A stretch of 64,000 bases of DNA from positions 3,519,426-3,583,425 of the forward strand of contig NZ_RBIL01000001.1 of assembly GCF_003633755.1 (NCBI RefSeq). Direction: 5' to 3'. Below, piece after piece: positions 49,743 to 58,601 of the stretch. Below the pieces are notes generated by a model, which saw nothing but the letters and a program-made list of their open reading frames with translations, was not told where the DNA came from and did no database searches. Position 1 is the first letter of the stretch. Every line of letters begins with the position of its first letter. This stretch comes from Solirubrobacter pauli. GTDB lineage: Bacteria; Actinomycetota; Thermoleophilia; Solirubrobacterales; Solirubrobacteraceae. A program made the position numbers and the translations under genes.

Positions 49743-50479
49743 GCACGCGTCCCGACAACGCCGTCGCGCTCGTCACCGGCGCGTCCAAGGGCATCGGCGC
49801 GGCGATCGCGCAGAGCCTCGCCGCCGACGGCTGGGCCGTCGCGGTCAACTACCGCTCCGGCGAGGCCGCGGCCAACGAGGTCGTCGCGAAGATCGAGGCC
49901 GCCGGCGGCAAGGCGAAGGCGATCGGCGCCGACGTCACGACCGCCGACACCAAGGCCCTGCTCGAGCAGGTCACCGGCGAGCTCGGCGGCCCCGTCCTCG
50001 CGCTCGTCAACAACGCGGGCGTCGCGCGCGACAACATCGCGCTGCAGCTCACCGACGAGGACTGGGACGTCGTCATCGGCACCAACCTCTCCCCGGCCTT
50101 CAAGCTCACCCGCGACGTGCTGCGCTCGATGATCAAGGCGCGCTACGGCCGCGTGGTCAACATCGCGTCGGTCGTCGGCCCTCGGGCCAACGCCGGGCAG
50201 AGTAACTACGCCGCGGCCAAGGCGGGCCTGATCGGCATGACCAAGACGATCGCCGCGGAGGTCGCGCGGCGAGGAGTCACCGTCAACGCGGTCGCACCTG
50301 GTTTCATCGCCACCGACATGACCGCCGACCTGGCGACGGACGAGATCGTCAAGGCGATCCCGGCCCGCCGGCAAGGCACGCCGGAGGAGGTGGCCGCCGC
50401 CGTGCGGTTCCTCGCCTCCGACGACGCCGGCTATGTCACCGGCACCACGCTCTATGTCGACGGCGGAATGTCCGCTTAA
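49739..50479 (+). CDS. fabG: 3-oxoacyl-ACP reductase
   Basis: A 246-residue NADPH-dependent SDR reducing 3-oxoacyl-ACP. The cofactor motif TGASKGIG lies near residues 13-20, NNAG near 89, and the active site is Tyr157 and Lys161 (YAAAK) with the upstream Ser in NIASVVG. The ATG at 49739 overlaps the fabH stop by four bases; the in-frame GTG at 49727 would intrude into fabH. VAPGFIATDM near 187-196 is typical FabG. Its operon position leaves little doubt. Confidence 0.92.
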   Translation: MSTRPDNAVALVTGASKGIGAAIAQSLAADGWAVAVNYRSGEAAANEVVAKIEAAGGKAKAIGADVTTADTKALLEQVTGELGGPVLALVNNAGVARDNIALQLTDEDWDVVIGTNLSPAFKLTRDVLRSMIKARYGRVVNIASVVGPRANAGQSNYAAAKAGLIGMTKTIAAEVARRGVTVNAVAPGFIATDMTADLATDEIVKAIPARRQGTPEEVAAAVRFLASDDAGYVTGTTLYVDGGMSA

Positions 50480-50500
50480 CCTCAGAAGGAGACCAACCTC

Positions 50501-50749
50501 ATGGCCAACGCCATCACCGAAGAAGCCGTTCAGAAGACCGTCTACGAGGCGCTGCCGCAGTTCGGCGTCGACGAGGGCGACATCACGCGCGAGGCTACTT
50601 TCGAGGACCTCGACGTGGACTCGCTGGACCTCGCCGAGCTCTCGCAGATCATCGAGGACGAGTACGGCGTCGCGCTCAAGGGCGACGACGTGGGCAAGAT
50701 CAAGACCGTCGGCGACGCGATTGACCTGGTGGTGCAGAAGGGCGCATGA
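50501..50749 (+). CDS. acpP: Acyl carrier protein
   Basis: An 82-residue ACP with the phosphopantetheine site Ser41 in DVDSLDLAEL. It carries the growing acyl chain between the enzymes of the operon. It has a strong Shine-Dalgarno sequence (aaggag, just before accaacctc and the ATG), in line with the high ACP level cells need; most other genes here lack such a site. Its stop overlaps the fabF start (ATGA). Confidence 0.95.
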   Translation: MANAITEEAVQKTVYEALPQFGVDEGDITREATFEDLDVDSLDLAELSQIIEDEYGVALKGDDVGKIKTVGDAIDLVVQKGA

Positions 50750-51945
50750 GCCGCGAGGTCGTCATCACCGGCGTCGGCGCCGTCACCCCGCTGGGTGTCG
50801 GCGCGCGCACGCTGCATGAGCGCTGGAGCGCCGGCGTCGTCGGCATCGCCGACGGCAAGGGCGTCGCATCCGAGTTCGAGCCGACGGAGCACCTGTCCGT
50901 CAAGGAAGTCCGCCGCGCGGATCGCTTCACGCAGTTCGCGCTGGTCGCGGGCGACGAGGCGCTGGCCGAGGCGGGCTGGAGCGACGAGCTGCCCTACGAG
51001 GGCGAGCGCATCGCTTCGGTCCTGGGCACCGGCATCGGCGGCATCGGGACGCTCGAGCGCGGCAAGGAGCTGCTGATCGAGAGCGGGCCGAAGAAGGTCC
51101 CGCCGCTGTCCGTGCCGCTCATGATGAGCAACGCCGCCGCCGCGGCCGTCTCCATGCGCTTCAAGCTGCTCGGCCCGTGCCACGGCATCGTCTCCGCCTG
51201 CTCGGGCGGCGCGGACGCCATCGGCGCCGCGAAGATGATGATCGAGTCCGGCCTGGTCGACGCCGTCGTGACCGGCGGCTCGGAGGCGGCGCTGACGCCG
51301 CTCTCGAACGCCGCGTTCGGCGCGCTCGACGCGCTCTCCACCAAGGGCATCTCGCGTCCGTTCGACAAGGACCGCGACGGCTTCGTCATGGGCGAGGGCG
51401 GCGCGATCCTCGTGCTCGAGACGCGTGAGAACGCGGAGAAGCGCGGGGCGAAGATCCTCGGCACGCTGAAGGGCTACGGCGCTTCGGCCGACGCCTACCA
51501 CCTGACCGCGCCGGACAAGGACGGCGGCGGGCCCTCGCGGGCGATGAAGGCGGCGATGAAGGACGCGGGCATCACGCCCGACGACATCGTCTACGTCAAC
51601 GCCCACGGCACGTCGACCGGCCTCAACGACGCGGCGGAGACCAAGGCGCTCAAGCTGGCCCTCGGCGACCGCGCGCACGAGATCCCGATCTCGTCGCTGA
51701 AGTCGTCGATCGGGCACCTGCTCGGCGCCGCCGGCGCCGTGGAGGCGGTGGCGACGATCCTCGCGTTGCGCGACCGGATCGCTCCGCCGACGCTCGGGCT
51801 CGAGCACCCCGACGAGGGCCTCGACCTCGACTACGTGCCGCACCAGGCCAAGCCGCTCGACATCGGCGACAAGCGCGCGATCGCGATCTCGTCGTCGTTC
51901 GGCTTCGGTGGCCACAACGCCGTTCTGGCCCTGGAGGCCGCATGA
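50746..51945 (+). CDS. fabF: Beta-ketoacyl-ACP synthase II
   Basis: A 399-residue elongating condensing enzyme. The Cys-His-His triad is Cys152 (VSACSGGAD), His287 (NAHGTSTGLND) and His324 (SSIGHLLGAAG). FabF condenses acyl-ACP with malonyl-ACP in elongation. The starts and stops overlap neighbours by four bases on both sides. Length and motifs match FabF rather than FabB. Confidence 0.93.
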   Translation: MSREVVITGVGAVTPLGVGARTLHERWSAGVVGIADGKGVASEFEPTEHLSVKEVRRADRFTQFALVAGDEALAEAGWSDELPYEGERIASVLGTGIGGIGTLERGKELLIESGPKKVPPLSVPLMMSNAAAAAVSMRFKLLGPCHGIVSACSGGADAIGAAKMMIESGLVDAVVTGGSEAALTPLSNAAFGALDALSTKGISRPFDKDRDGFVMGEGGAILVLETRENAEKRGAKILGTLKGYGASADAYHLTAPDKDGGGPSRAMKAAMKDAGITPDDIVYVNAHGTSTGLNDAAETKALKLALGDRAHEIPISSLKSSIGHLLGAAGAVEAVATILALRDRIAPPTLGLEHPDEGLDLDYVPHQAKPLDIGDKRAIAISSSFGFGGHNAVLALEAA

Positions 51946-52742
51946 GCCTGCAAGGCAAGAAGCTCCTGATCACGGGCGTCATCAACCGCGAGTCGATCGC
52001 GTTCGAGGTCGCCCGTCAGGCGCAGGCCGCCGGTGCGGAGGTCGTCCTCACCGGCTTCGGCCGTGCCAAGCGCATGACCGAGCGCTCCGCCAACCGGCTG
52101 GACCCCGTGCCGGACGTCCTCGAGCTCGACGTCAACAAGCCCGAGGACATCGAAGCGGTCGCGGCTGACCTCAAGGAGCGCTGGGGGCGCGTCGACGGCG
52201 TGCTCCACGCGATCGCGTTCGCCCCGGAGGACGCGCTCGGCGGCAACTTCCTCAACACGCCGCCGGAGAGCGCGACCACCGCGTTCCAGACGTCGGCGTA
52301 CTCGCTCAAGGCCCTGACGGTGGGGCTGAGCGACCTGTTCCCGGAGGAGGGCGCGGCGATCGTCGGGCTCGACTTCGACGCGCAGGTCGCCTGGCCGGTC
52401 TACGACTGGATGGGCGTCGCGAAGGCCGCGCTGGAGGCGACCGCGCGCTACCTGGCGCGGGACCTCGGTCCCCGTCGCGTGCGCGTGAACCTGGTGAGCG
52501 CCGGGCCGCTGGCCACGCTCGCCGCGCGCGGCATCCCCGGCTTCTCCGACCTGGCGTCCGCCTGGGAGAAGCAGGCCCCGCTGCCGTGGGACGTCGAGGA
52601 TCCCGCGCCCGTCGCGGAGACGATCAACTTCCTGCTCAGCGACGCGTCCCGCGCGATCACGGCGGAGATCATCCACGTCGACGGCGGCTTCCACGCGATG
52701 GGCACGCAGATCGTGCCGTTGCGTGAGGAGGTCGAGGCGTGA
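51942..52742 (+). CDS. fabI: Enoyl-ACP reductase
   Basis: A 266-residue NADH-dependent enoyl-ACP reductase of the FabI/InhA type. LLITGVINRESIAFEVARQ is the cofactor motif, and the active site is Tyr154 with Lys161 (YDWMGVAKAAL), the seven-residue spacing of InhA (158/165). It completes each elongation round. Of the FAS-II cycle only the dehydratase is missing from the operon. The ATG overlaps the fabF stop, and the stop overlaps the acyl-reductase gene. Confidence 0.93.
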   Translation: MSLQGKKLLITGVINRESIAFEVARQAQAAGAEVVLTGFGRAKRMTERSANRLDPVPDVLELDVNKPEDIEAVAADLKERWGRVDGVLHAIAFAPEDALGGNFLNTPPESATTAFQTSAYSLKALTVGLSDLFPEEGAAIVGLDFDAQVAWPVYDWMGVAKAALEATARYLARDLGPRRVRVNLVSAGPLATLAARGIPGFSDLASAWEKQAPLPWDVEDPAPVAETINFLLSDASRAITAEIIHVDGGFHAMGTQIVPLREEVEA

Positions 52743-53842
52743 AGAACCCCGTCTTCCTGACCGGCGCGACCGGCTTCCTCGGCATGGAGGTCCTCGCGCG
52801 GCTGCTCGAGAAGGGCGACCGCGACGTGGTCGCGCTCGTCCGGGCAGCGGACTCCGAGGCCGCGACCGAGCGCCTGCACGGCGTGATGGCGAAGCTGTGG
52901 CGGGACCCCTCGCCGTACTTCGACCGCGTGAAGGCGATCGCGGGCGACGTCACCTCGCCCGGCCTCGGCATGGACCGCGAGGAGCGGTCGCAGGTCGCCG
53001 AGGAGGTCACGGCGGTCATGCACTGCGCGGCGTCGATCTCGTTCGACCTGCCGCTCGACGAGGCGCGCCTGATCAACGTCGAAGGCACCCGCGAGATCAT
53101 CGGCTTCGCGCGCGAGGCCAAGTCCACCGGCCGCCTGGACCGCTTCGTGCACGTCTCCACGGCCTACGTGGCCGGAATCACGAAGGGCACGTTCCGCGAG
53201 CGCCAGCTCGACGCGGGCCAGGAGTTCCGCAACACGTACGAGCAGACCAAGTGGGAGGCCGAGCACGTCGTCAACGACGCGTCCGACCTCGATCCCGTGA
53301 TCGCCCGCCCGTCGATCGTGATGGGTGAGTCCGACTCGGGGTGGACGCCGGCCTTCAACGTCCTCTACTGGCCGATCCGCGCGTTCTCGCGCGGGATGTT
53401 CCAGGAGGTGCCGGCCCGTCCGGAGGCGCTCGTGGACGTCGTCCCCGTCGACTACGTGGCGGACGCGCTCGTGCACCTGCTCGAGACGTCCTCGTCCGGC
53501 GTCGTGAACCTGGTGAGCGGCGGTGAGGCCTGCTCCGTCGACGACCTCGTCGGCATGACCTCGGCCGCCTTCGGCCGTGAGAAGCCACCGGTCGTCGCGC
53601 CCGGGTCGACCGGCACCGGCTCCGCCGCCGCCGACGAGCACGCCCAGGTGTACTTCCCGTACTTCGACATGGACATGGTCTTCGACGACTCCCGGGCCCG
53701 CGCGCTCCTCGGTCCGGCCGGCATCACCTGCCCGCACCTAACCGACTACTTCCCGCGGCTCATCGAGTACGCCCAGCAGACCCGCTGGGGGAAGGCGCCC
53801 CAGACGCGCGAAGAGGCTCAGGCCGCGCACGCCGCCGCGTAG
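52739..53842 (+). CDS. NAD(P)-dependent acyl reductase-like SDR
   Basis: A 367-residue extended SDR of the NAD_binding_4 / thioester-reductase group. Motifs are the cofactor loop TGATGFLGMEVLARLL, VMHCAASISFDLPLDEARL, the catalytic Tyr and Lys in NTYEQTKWEAEHVV and the FVHVSTAYVAG strand. The family includes fatty acyl-CoA reductases and the reductase parts of carboxylic acid reductases. Coupling to fabI (ATGA) suggests it acts on acyl-ACP or its products and might form fatty alcohols or aldehydes. Its 3' end overlaps the opposite gene by 83 bases. Confidence 0.8.
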   Translation: MKNPVFLTGATGFLGMEVLARLLEKGDRDVVALVRAADSEAATERLHGVMAKLWRDPSPYFDRVKAIAGDVTSPGLGMDREERSQVAEEVTAVMHCAASISFDLPLDEARLINVEGTREIIGFAREAKSTGRLDRFVHVSTAYVAGITKGTFRERQLDAGQEFRNTYEQTKWEAEHVVNDASDLDPVIARPSIVMGESDSGWTPAFNVLYWPIRAFSRGMFQEVPARPEALVDVVPVDYVADALVHLLETSSSGVVNLVSGGEACSVDDLVGMTSAAFGREKPPVVAPGSTGTGSAAADEHAQVYFPYFDMDMVFDDSRARALLGPAGITCPHLTDYFPRLIEYAQQTRWGKAPQTREEAQAAHAAA

Positions 53843-55088
53843 CCAGGTACGGGTACAGGCAGATCAGCGCGCCCGTGTAGAGGGCTCCGGCCACCAGCAC
53901 GGGCGCGAGATGCAGCGGGTCGGAGTATCCGACCTCCAGATGGACGATGGTCGTCGCCGCGAAGCCCGGCAGCCCGGCGGCGGCGAGCGTCCACCACAGC
54001 CGGCGTGCGCCGCGGTGCACGCCGCGCAGGGCGACGATCAGCAGGCCGACGCCGGCCGCCGCGAGCGCGCCCCCGAAGCCCGCGCGGTCGTGGGCGATCA
54101 AGCTCGTGAGCTGCGGGTCGATCGCCTCGATCTCGGCCTTCGTGGCCCGCAGGAACTCCAGGTCGGAGGGCACGAACACGCCCCCGATGCCGATCGTGGC
54201 GATCCCCAGCCCGCCGACCGTGACGCCGAGCGCGGCGCTCACCAGCAGCAGCTGGCCCGTCTGCGCGCGCTTCCAGGCACGGTCGTTGTGCAGGTCGGGC
54301 GGCGGCAACGCCCGCGGCGGCCGTTCCTTGAGCGTCAGGAAGAACGTCGGCAGCAACCCGGCCGTGAGCCCGAAGTGCAGCGGGTCGAAGTACCCGTAGC
54401 CGACGAACAGCAGGAACGACACGAACCCGATCGCGGCCGACGAGACCACCGCGGCCCACTCCCAGCGGGTGAGCCCGTCCATGGCCAGCCCGGCGTACAG
54501 CGCGCCGAGCGCGATCATCACGCCCGCCAGCGTCGCCCGGTCGTGCTCCATGAACGGCAGCAGCCGGTCGTTCGCGGCGTTCAGCTCCGCCTTGCCGAGG
54601 CCGACGAACGCCTCGTCGTAGCCCAGCAACACCGGCCCGCGCGCGACGAGCCAGATGATCACGCCGGCGAGCATCATGCTCCAGCCCAGCGCCTGCGCCG
54701 CGCCCCCGCCGCTCCGGGCGGGCGGCGGAGCGACGGCCGCGTTGATCCGCCGGACCAGGCTCGGCCCGGCCTCCCGCAGCGCGCTCGCGTCCACGTAGAC
54801 CCGCTCGCCGGTCCGCAACGCCGCCAGCGCCTCGGCGGGGCTCCGGACGACGGGGCCGGGGGCCTCCGGCCCGATGTGGACGCCCGCCGCGCCGAGCCGC
54901 TCGAGGACGGGATGCGGGCGCGTCGCGTGGATCCACACCGGGGACGCCACGCCGGCCGGCGGCTTCGCGTCCCCGACGAGCTCGATCACCTTGCCGCCGC
55001 CGGGAACGCGCGCGAACGCGTCCGCCGCCCGGAGCAGCAGCCCGGGCGGGAGGTGCCTCAGCAGCGGGTGGTAGCTCCAGTCAGGCAG
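53760..55088 (-). CDS. Duplicated multispan membrane protein, probable CTG start
   Basis: A membrane protein of unknown function. The first normal start in the frame is the GTG at 54989, but the open frame upstream still looks coding (PDWSYHPLLRHLPPGLLL), and a CTG at 55088 lies exactly eight bases after tacctt on the minus strand. This gives 442 residues. Residues about 1-140 are soluble; about 145-430 hold roughly eight membrane spans arranged as two similar halves. Each half has an HDRA motif (MEHDRATLAGVMIALGAL and IAHDRAGFGGALAAAGVGL) and a G-Y-x-D-P-L-H motif (GYGYFDPLHFG and VGYSDPLHLAP). No known family is recognised. Confidence 0.65.
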   Translation of the reverse strand: MPDWSYHPLLRHLPPGLLLRAADAFARVPGGGKVIELVGDAKPPAGVASPVWIHATRPHPVLERLGAAGVHIGPEAPGPVVRSPAEALAALRTGERVYVDASALREAGPSLVRRINAAVAPPPARSGGGAAQALGWSMMLAGVIIWLVARGPVLLGYDEAFVGLGKAELNAANDRLLPFMEHDRATLAGVMIALGALYAGLAMDGLTRWEWAAVVSSAAIGFVSFLLFVGYGYFDPLHFGLTAGLLPTFFLTLKERPPRALPPPDLHNDRAWKRAQTGQLLLVSAALGVTVGGLGIATIGIGGVFVPSDLEFLRATKAEIEAIDPQLTSLIAHDRAGFGGALAAAGVGLLIVALRGVHRGARRLWWTLAAAGLPGFAATTIVHLEVGYSDPLHLAPVLVAGALYTGALICLYPYLATRRRARPEPLRASGAPSPSGSAGRTR

Positions 55089-55108
55089 CGCACTGCAAGG
55101 TAGTGCGA

Positions 55109-55438
55109 CTACGGGGCGGCGGGCGTCACCAGCTCGACGACCTCGAACTCCATCACCGCGGAGCCGTGGGCGACGGGCGGGCGCTTGCCCTCGCCGTCCG
55201 CGCGCGCCTGCACGTGGCCGCGCGTGAAGGACGCACTCGTGACCCAGTTCTGGAAGTCCTCGTCGGTCTCCCAGTGGGTGACGACGAAGTAGCGCGTCTC
55301 ACCCTTGACCGGGCGCAGCAGCTGGTACCCGAGGAACCCGGGCTGGTTGTCGACTTCGCGGGCGCGCTTGGCGAAGCGCTCCTCGAGCTCGGGTCCACGG
55401 CCCTCGGCGACTTCAATCGCGTTGATCTTCACGACCAT
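55109..55438 (-). CDS. Antibiotic biosynthesis monooxygenase (ABM)-domain protein
   Basis: A 109-residue ABM-fold protein (MVVKINAIEVAEGRGPELEE, then REVDNQPGFLGYQLLRPVKG). The pattern resembles HmoA/IsdG-like haem-degrading or quinol monooxygenases; the haem-ligand His could be the one in THWETDEDFQNWV, but this is uncertain. The ATG at 55438 is within the end of the upstream hydrolase gene, overlapping ten bases, so the two are coupled. Confidence 0.8.
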   Translation of the reverse strand: MVVKINAIEVAEGRGPELEERFAKRAREVDNQPGFLGYQLLRPVKGETRYFVVTHWETDEDFQNWVTSASFTRGHVQARADGEGKRPPVAHGSAVMEFEVVELVTPAAP

Positions 55439-56271
55439 GGGAGCGAGCGTACTGCGGCGGCGACGTCTCCTGGCCGCTCCTCCGGCACGAAGTGCCCGCA
55501 GCCTTCCAGCAGCATCGTGAACGCGTCGTCGCCGCGGCGGTCCAGGCCTTCGGCGAGCCGGGTGCCGATCGGGTCGCGGCGCCCTTGCAGCAGGCGCGTC
55601 GGGATCGTCAGGCGCCCGGACGGTCCGCGCAGGACCTCGCGCACGAGGAACTGGCGGTAGTACTGGCTCGCGGCCCCGGCGGTCGTCTTGTACGGCTCGG
55701 CGTAGATCCGCTCCGCGGCGCGGTCGTAGGTCTCGCGGTCGCCCCAGGCGGCCCGCAGGAAGCGCGTCACCGCATGCGGGATCAGCAGCGGCCCGAGCAC
55801 CGGCGCGGCGATCGGCGGCTGGTAGAGGAACCGGTGGCCCTCGCGCATGAGGTCGAGCGTCGAGTTCCAGGGGTGGACGATGCCGGTCGCGACGTAGCCC
55901 GAGAAGCGCTCCGCGTGGGAGAGGGCGAGGTGCCAGCCGACCCAGCCACCCCAGTCGTGGGCGACGAGCACGACGCGGTCGAGGCCCAGCGCGTCCAGCA
56001 GCGCGATCTGGTCGCCCGCGATCGTCGCCTTCCGGTAGTCGCCGTCGGGCGCGCGGCCCGTCCAGCCGAGGCCGCGCAGGTCGGGCGCGATGATCCGGTG
56101 CTCGGGCAGCGCGGCGAACAGCCGCCGCCACTCGTACCAGTGCTGGGGGAAGCCGTGCAGCGCGAGGACCGGCACGCCGTCGCTGGGGCCGTGCTCGGCG
56201 ACGTGCACGCGCAGGCCGTTGGGCAGGTCGACGTAGGTGTGGGTGACGCCTTCGAGCTCCGGGGGATTCAC
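55429..56271 (-). CDS. Alpha/beta hydrolase (epoxide-hydrolase-like)
   Basis: A 280-residue alpha/beta hydrolase. HGFPQHWYEWRRLF is the HGXP oxyanion motif; the nucleophile is Asp in VAHDWGGWVGWHLAL, as in epoxide hydrolases and haloalkane dehalogenases; His is in GCGHFVPEERP. Cap residues include the Tyr in QYYRQFL. An epoxide or ester substrate is likely but not specified. The GTG at 56271 is taken because VNPPELEGVTHTYVDL begins the domain; it lies seven bases after taggcg. Confidence 0.85.
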   Translation of the reverse strand: MNPPELEGVTHTYVDLPNGLRVHVAEHGPSDGVPVLALHGFPQHWYEWRRLFAALPEHRIIAPDLRGLGWTGRAPDGDYRKATIAGDQIALLDALGLDRVVLVAHDWGGWVGWHLALSHAERFSGYVATGIVHPWNSTLDLMREGHRFLYQPPIAAPVLGPLLIPHAVTRFLRAAWGDRETYDRAAERIYAEPYKTTAGAASQYYRQFLVREVLRGPSGRLTIPTRLLQGRRDPIGTRLAEGLDRRGDDAFTMLLEGCGHFVPEERPGDVAAAVRSLPWS

Positions 56272-56307
56272 GCCGGTACGCCTACCCGATCGGCCAGGAT
56301 CGCTCAA

Positions 56308-56574
56308 GTGCGTGCCGTTTCGGCCGAGATTGGGAGTGTGCTCTTGTTGATCGGCTCCGTCTGGTTGTCCCTGTGCGTGGTCGCCGTCTCGCTGTGCGTC
56401 GCGGCGCGCCGCGGGGACGAGGCGCTCACCGCCCTCACGCCCCACACGGCCGCGCCCCCCGAGGCCGAGCCCGACGTCCCGTTCGTCGCCACGCTCACCG
56501 CGCTCGTGCCGGTCGAAGCGGACCCGGTGGCGGCGCCCGCGCCGTCGCTGCCGCTGCGCTCGCACGCGTCCTAG
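56308..56574 (+). CDS. Small membrane protein
   Basis: A short open frame of 88 residues from the GTG at 56308, or 78 from the GTG at 56338. It has one clear membrane span (VLLLIGSVWLSLCVVAVSLC) with RRGDE after it and a Pro/Ala/Val-rich tail ending LPLRSHAS. It is divergent from the epoxide-hydrolase-like gene and ends 27 bases before the O-antigen ligase gene. Coding character is fair and function unknown. Confidence 0.5.
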   Translation: MRAVSAEIGSVLLLIGSVWLSLCVVAVSLCVAARRGDEALTALTPHTAAPPEAEPDVPFVATLTALVPVEADPVAAPAPSLPLRSHAS

Positions 56575-56601
56575 CCCACTCGGCCTCTAGCGTTCCGCGG
56601 C

Positions 56602-58566
56602 GTGCGGAAGGTCCGGACGACCCTCGACTACGGACTCGCCCTCCTTCCCGGAGCGGCGACCGGTGCGCTGGCCTTCCAGGCCGGCGGGTTCTTCGCGGAC
56701 TCCTGGACGCCGGTCGCGTGCGTCCTGGGCGTGCTGCTCGTGCTGCGCATCACGCTGTCCGAGCGCCCGTTCGCCGGCCTGTCGCGGCCGCTGCTCGCCG
56801 CGCTCTTCGCGCTGACGCTCTTCTCCGCCTGGGTCCTCGCCTCCTCGTGGTGGTCCGACAGCCCGGGCCGGGCGACGATCGAGTACAGCCGGGTCCTCAC
56901 CTACCTGCTCGCGCTCGTGCTGCTGGGATCGACGCCGTGGACCCGTCGGCGGACGACGGTGGCGATCACGGGCGTGGTGGCTGCGCTCGCCGTGATCGTC
57001 GGCGCGGCGCTGATCGCGCGGCTGCGTCCGGACCTGTTGACCGGGCCGGGCGGCGTCGACCCGCGCCGGATGGCGTGGCCGATCACGTACTGGAACGGGC
57101 TGGGCTTCGTCGCCGCGGCGGCGAGCGTGCTCGCGCTGCACCTGGCGTCGTGGGAGGGCAGCGCGCGGACGCTGCGGCCGATCGCCGCGGCGCTCCTGCC
57201 GGGGCTGGCCGCGGGGCTCTACCTCACGCTGTCGCGGGGCGCGATCGTCTCGCTGGCCGTCGGCCTGGTCGCGTACGTGGTCATCGGCCGGCCGCGAGCG
57301 CTGATCTGCACGGTCGTCGCGGCCGGTGCGCCGACGGTCCTCGCGGTGCTGGCCGTGTACCACGCGCCGTCGCTGCTCGGGTACGACCCGACGCTTGCGG
57401 GGACCATCAGCGACGGACGGCGGGTGGCGAACGACCTCCTGCTGGCGATGCTCGTCGCCGGCGGGGTGCGGGCGCTGCTGCTGCCCGTCGACGCGTGGCT
57501 CGCGCGTCTCCGGTTCCCGGCGTGGTCGTGGCCCGCACGGGCCGGGGTGACGGCCGGCGTGCTCGCGCTGGTGGTCGTGGGGCTGTTCGCGAGCGGTGCC
57601 GTGAGCTGGGGGAGGGCGCAGGCGGACACGCTCCTGCACGGCGGCGCCGTCCAGGAGGACGACATCCGCACCCGCCTGCTGACCTTCGACAACAACGGGC
57701 GCTTCGCGCACTGGCGCGTGTCGCTCGACGCGTTCGAGGCGCATCCGCTCCTCGGCGACGGCGCCGGGACCTACGAGGTCGACTGGAAGCGCGAGCGGTC
57801 GGTCAACTTCCAGGTGGTCGACGGGCACTCGCTGTACTTCGAGACGCTGGGCGAGCTGGGGCTCGTGGGCCTCGCCCTGCTGCTGACGGCGTTGGGCGCG
57901 CTCGTCGTCGGGCTGGCGTGGCGGGCGCGCGGCCCCGACCGGCCACTGGCGGCGGCCGTGCTCGCCGCCGTGCTGACGTGGGCGGCGCACGCGGCGCTCG
58001 ACTGGATCTGGGAGCTGACGGGCGCGACGATCTGGGTGTTCGGCCTGGCGGCGGTCGCGCTGGCCGCGCCCGCGGGCGCGGGGCCGGTCGACCGTGCGGT
58101 CGGCCGCACCGTGCGGGTGGTGCTCGGGCTGGGCGCGCTGCTCCTGCTGCTCGTGCCCGCGAACGTGTACCGCTCGCAGACGGCCTACACGACCGCGGTG
58201 CAGGCGTACAAGGCGCGCGACTGCGGGCGCTCCACGGATGCGGCGCTCGACGCGCTCGACGCCCTGCCCGTGCGCGCGGACGCGTTCGAGATCATCGCCT
58301 ACTGCGACCTGCGCAGCGGGCGCCCCGAGCTGGCGGTGAGCGCGGCGCGCCGCGCCGTGGAGCTGGACCCGCGCAGCTGGGACCGCCGCTACGCGCTTGC
58401 GATCTCCCTGGCGATCGCCGGCCGTGACCCGCGCGCCGAGGCCGCCGAGGCGCTGCGGCTGAACCCGATGGACCCGCTCGCCCAGGGCGCGGTGGAGGCG
58501 TTCAAGACGGGCACGCAGAAGACCTGGACGCGCCGCGCCCTGCGCCTGCCACTGCCCGGGCGCTGA
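56602..58566 (+). CDS. O-antigen ligase/polymerase-like membrane protein with TPR tail
   Basis: A 654-residue protein with about twelve membrane spans and a C-terminal tetratricopeptide-like part (about 535-640: RADAFEIIAYCDLRSGRPEL and AARRAVELDP). The Wzy/WaaL core motif is present: HPLLGDGAGTYEVDW, then VDGHSLYFETLGELGLVG. Such proteins link or polymerise glycans on the outer surface; actinobacterial members act on cell-wall polysaccharide or glycoproteins. The GTG at 56602 lies eight bases after tagcgt. Confidence 0.8.
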   Translation: MRKVRTTLDYGLALLPGAATGALAFQAGGFFADSWTPVACVLGVLLVLRITLSERPFAGLSRPLLAALFALTLFSAWVLASSWWSDSPGRATIEYSRVLTYLLALVLLGSTPWTRRRTTVAITGVVAALAVIVGAALIARLRPDLLTGPGGVDPRRMAWPITYWNGLGFVAAAASVLALHLASWEGSARTLRPIAAALLPGLAAGLYLTLSRGAIVSLAVGLVAYVVIGRPRALICTVVAAGAPTVLAVLAVYHAPSLLGYDPTLAGTISDGRRVANDLLLAMLVAGGVRALLLPVDAWLARLRFPAWSWPARAGVTAGVLALVVVGLFASGAVSWGRAQADTLLHGGAVQEDDIRTRLLTFDNNGRFAHWRVSLDAFEAHPLLGDGAGTYEVDWKRERSVNFQVVDGHSLYFETLGELGLVGLALLLTALGALVVGLAWRARGPDRPLAAAVLAAVLTWAAHAALDWIWELTGATIWVFGLAAVALAAPAGAGPVDRAVGRTVRVVLGLGALLLLLVPANVYRSQTAYTTAVQAYKARDCGRSTDAALDALDALPVRADAFEIIAYCDLRSGRPELAVSAARRAVELDPRSWDRRYALAISLAIAGRDPRAEAAEALRLNPMDPLAQGAVEAFKTGTQKTWTRRALRLPLPGR

Positions 58567-58601
58567 ACCTGATCCGCCCATCGCGGATAATGCGCGCGAG
58601 C

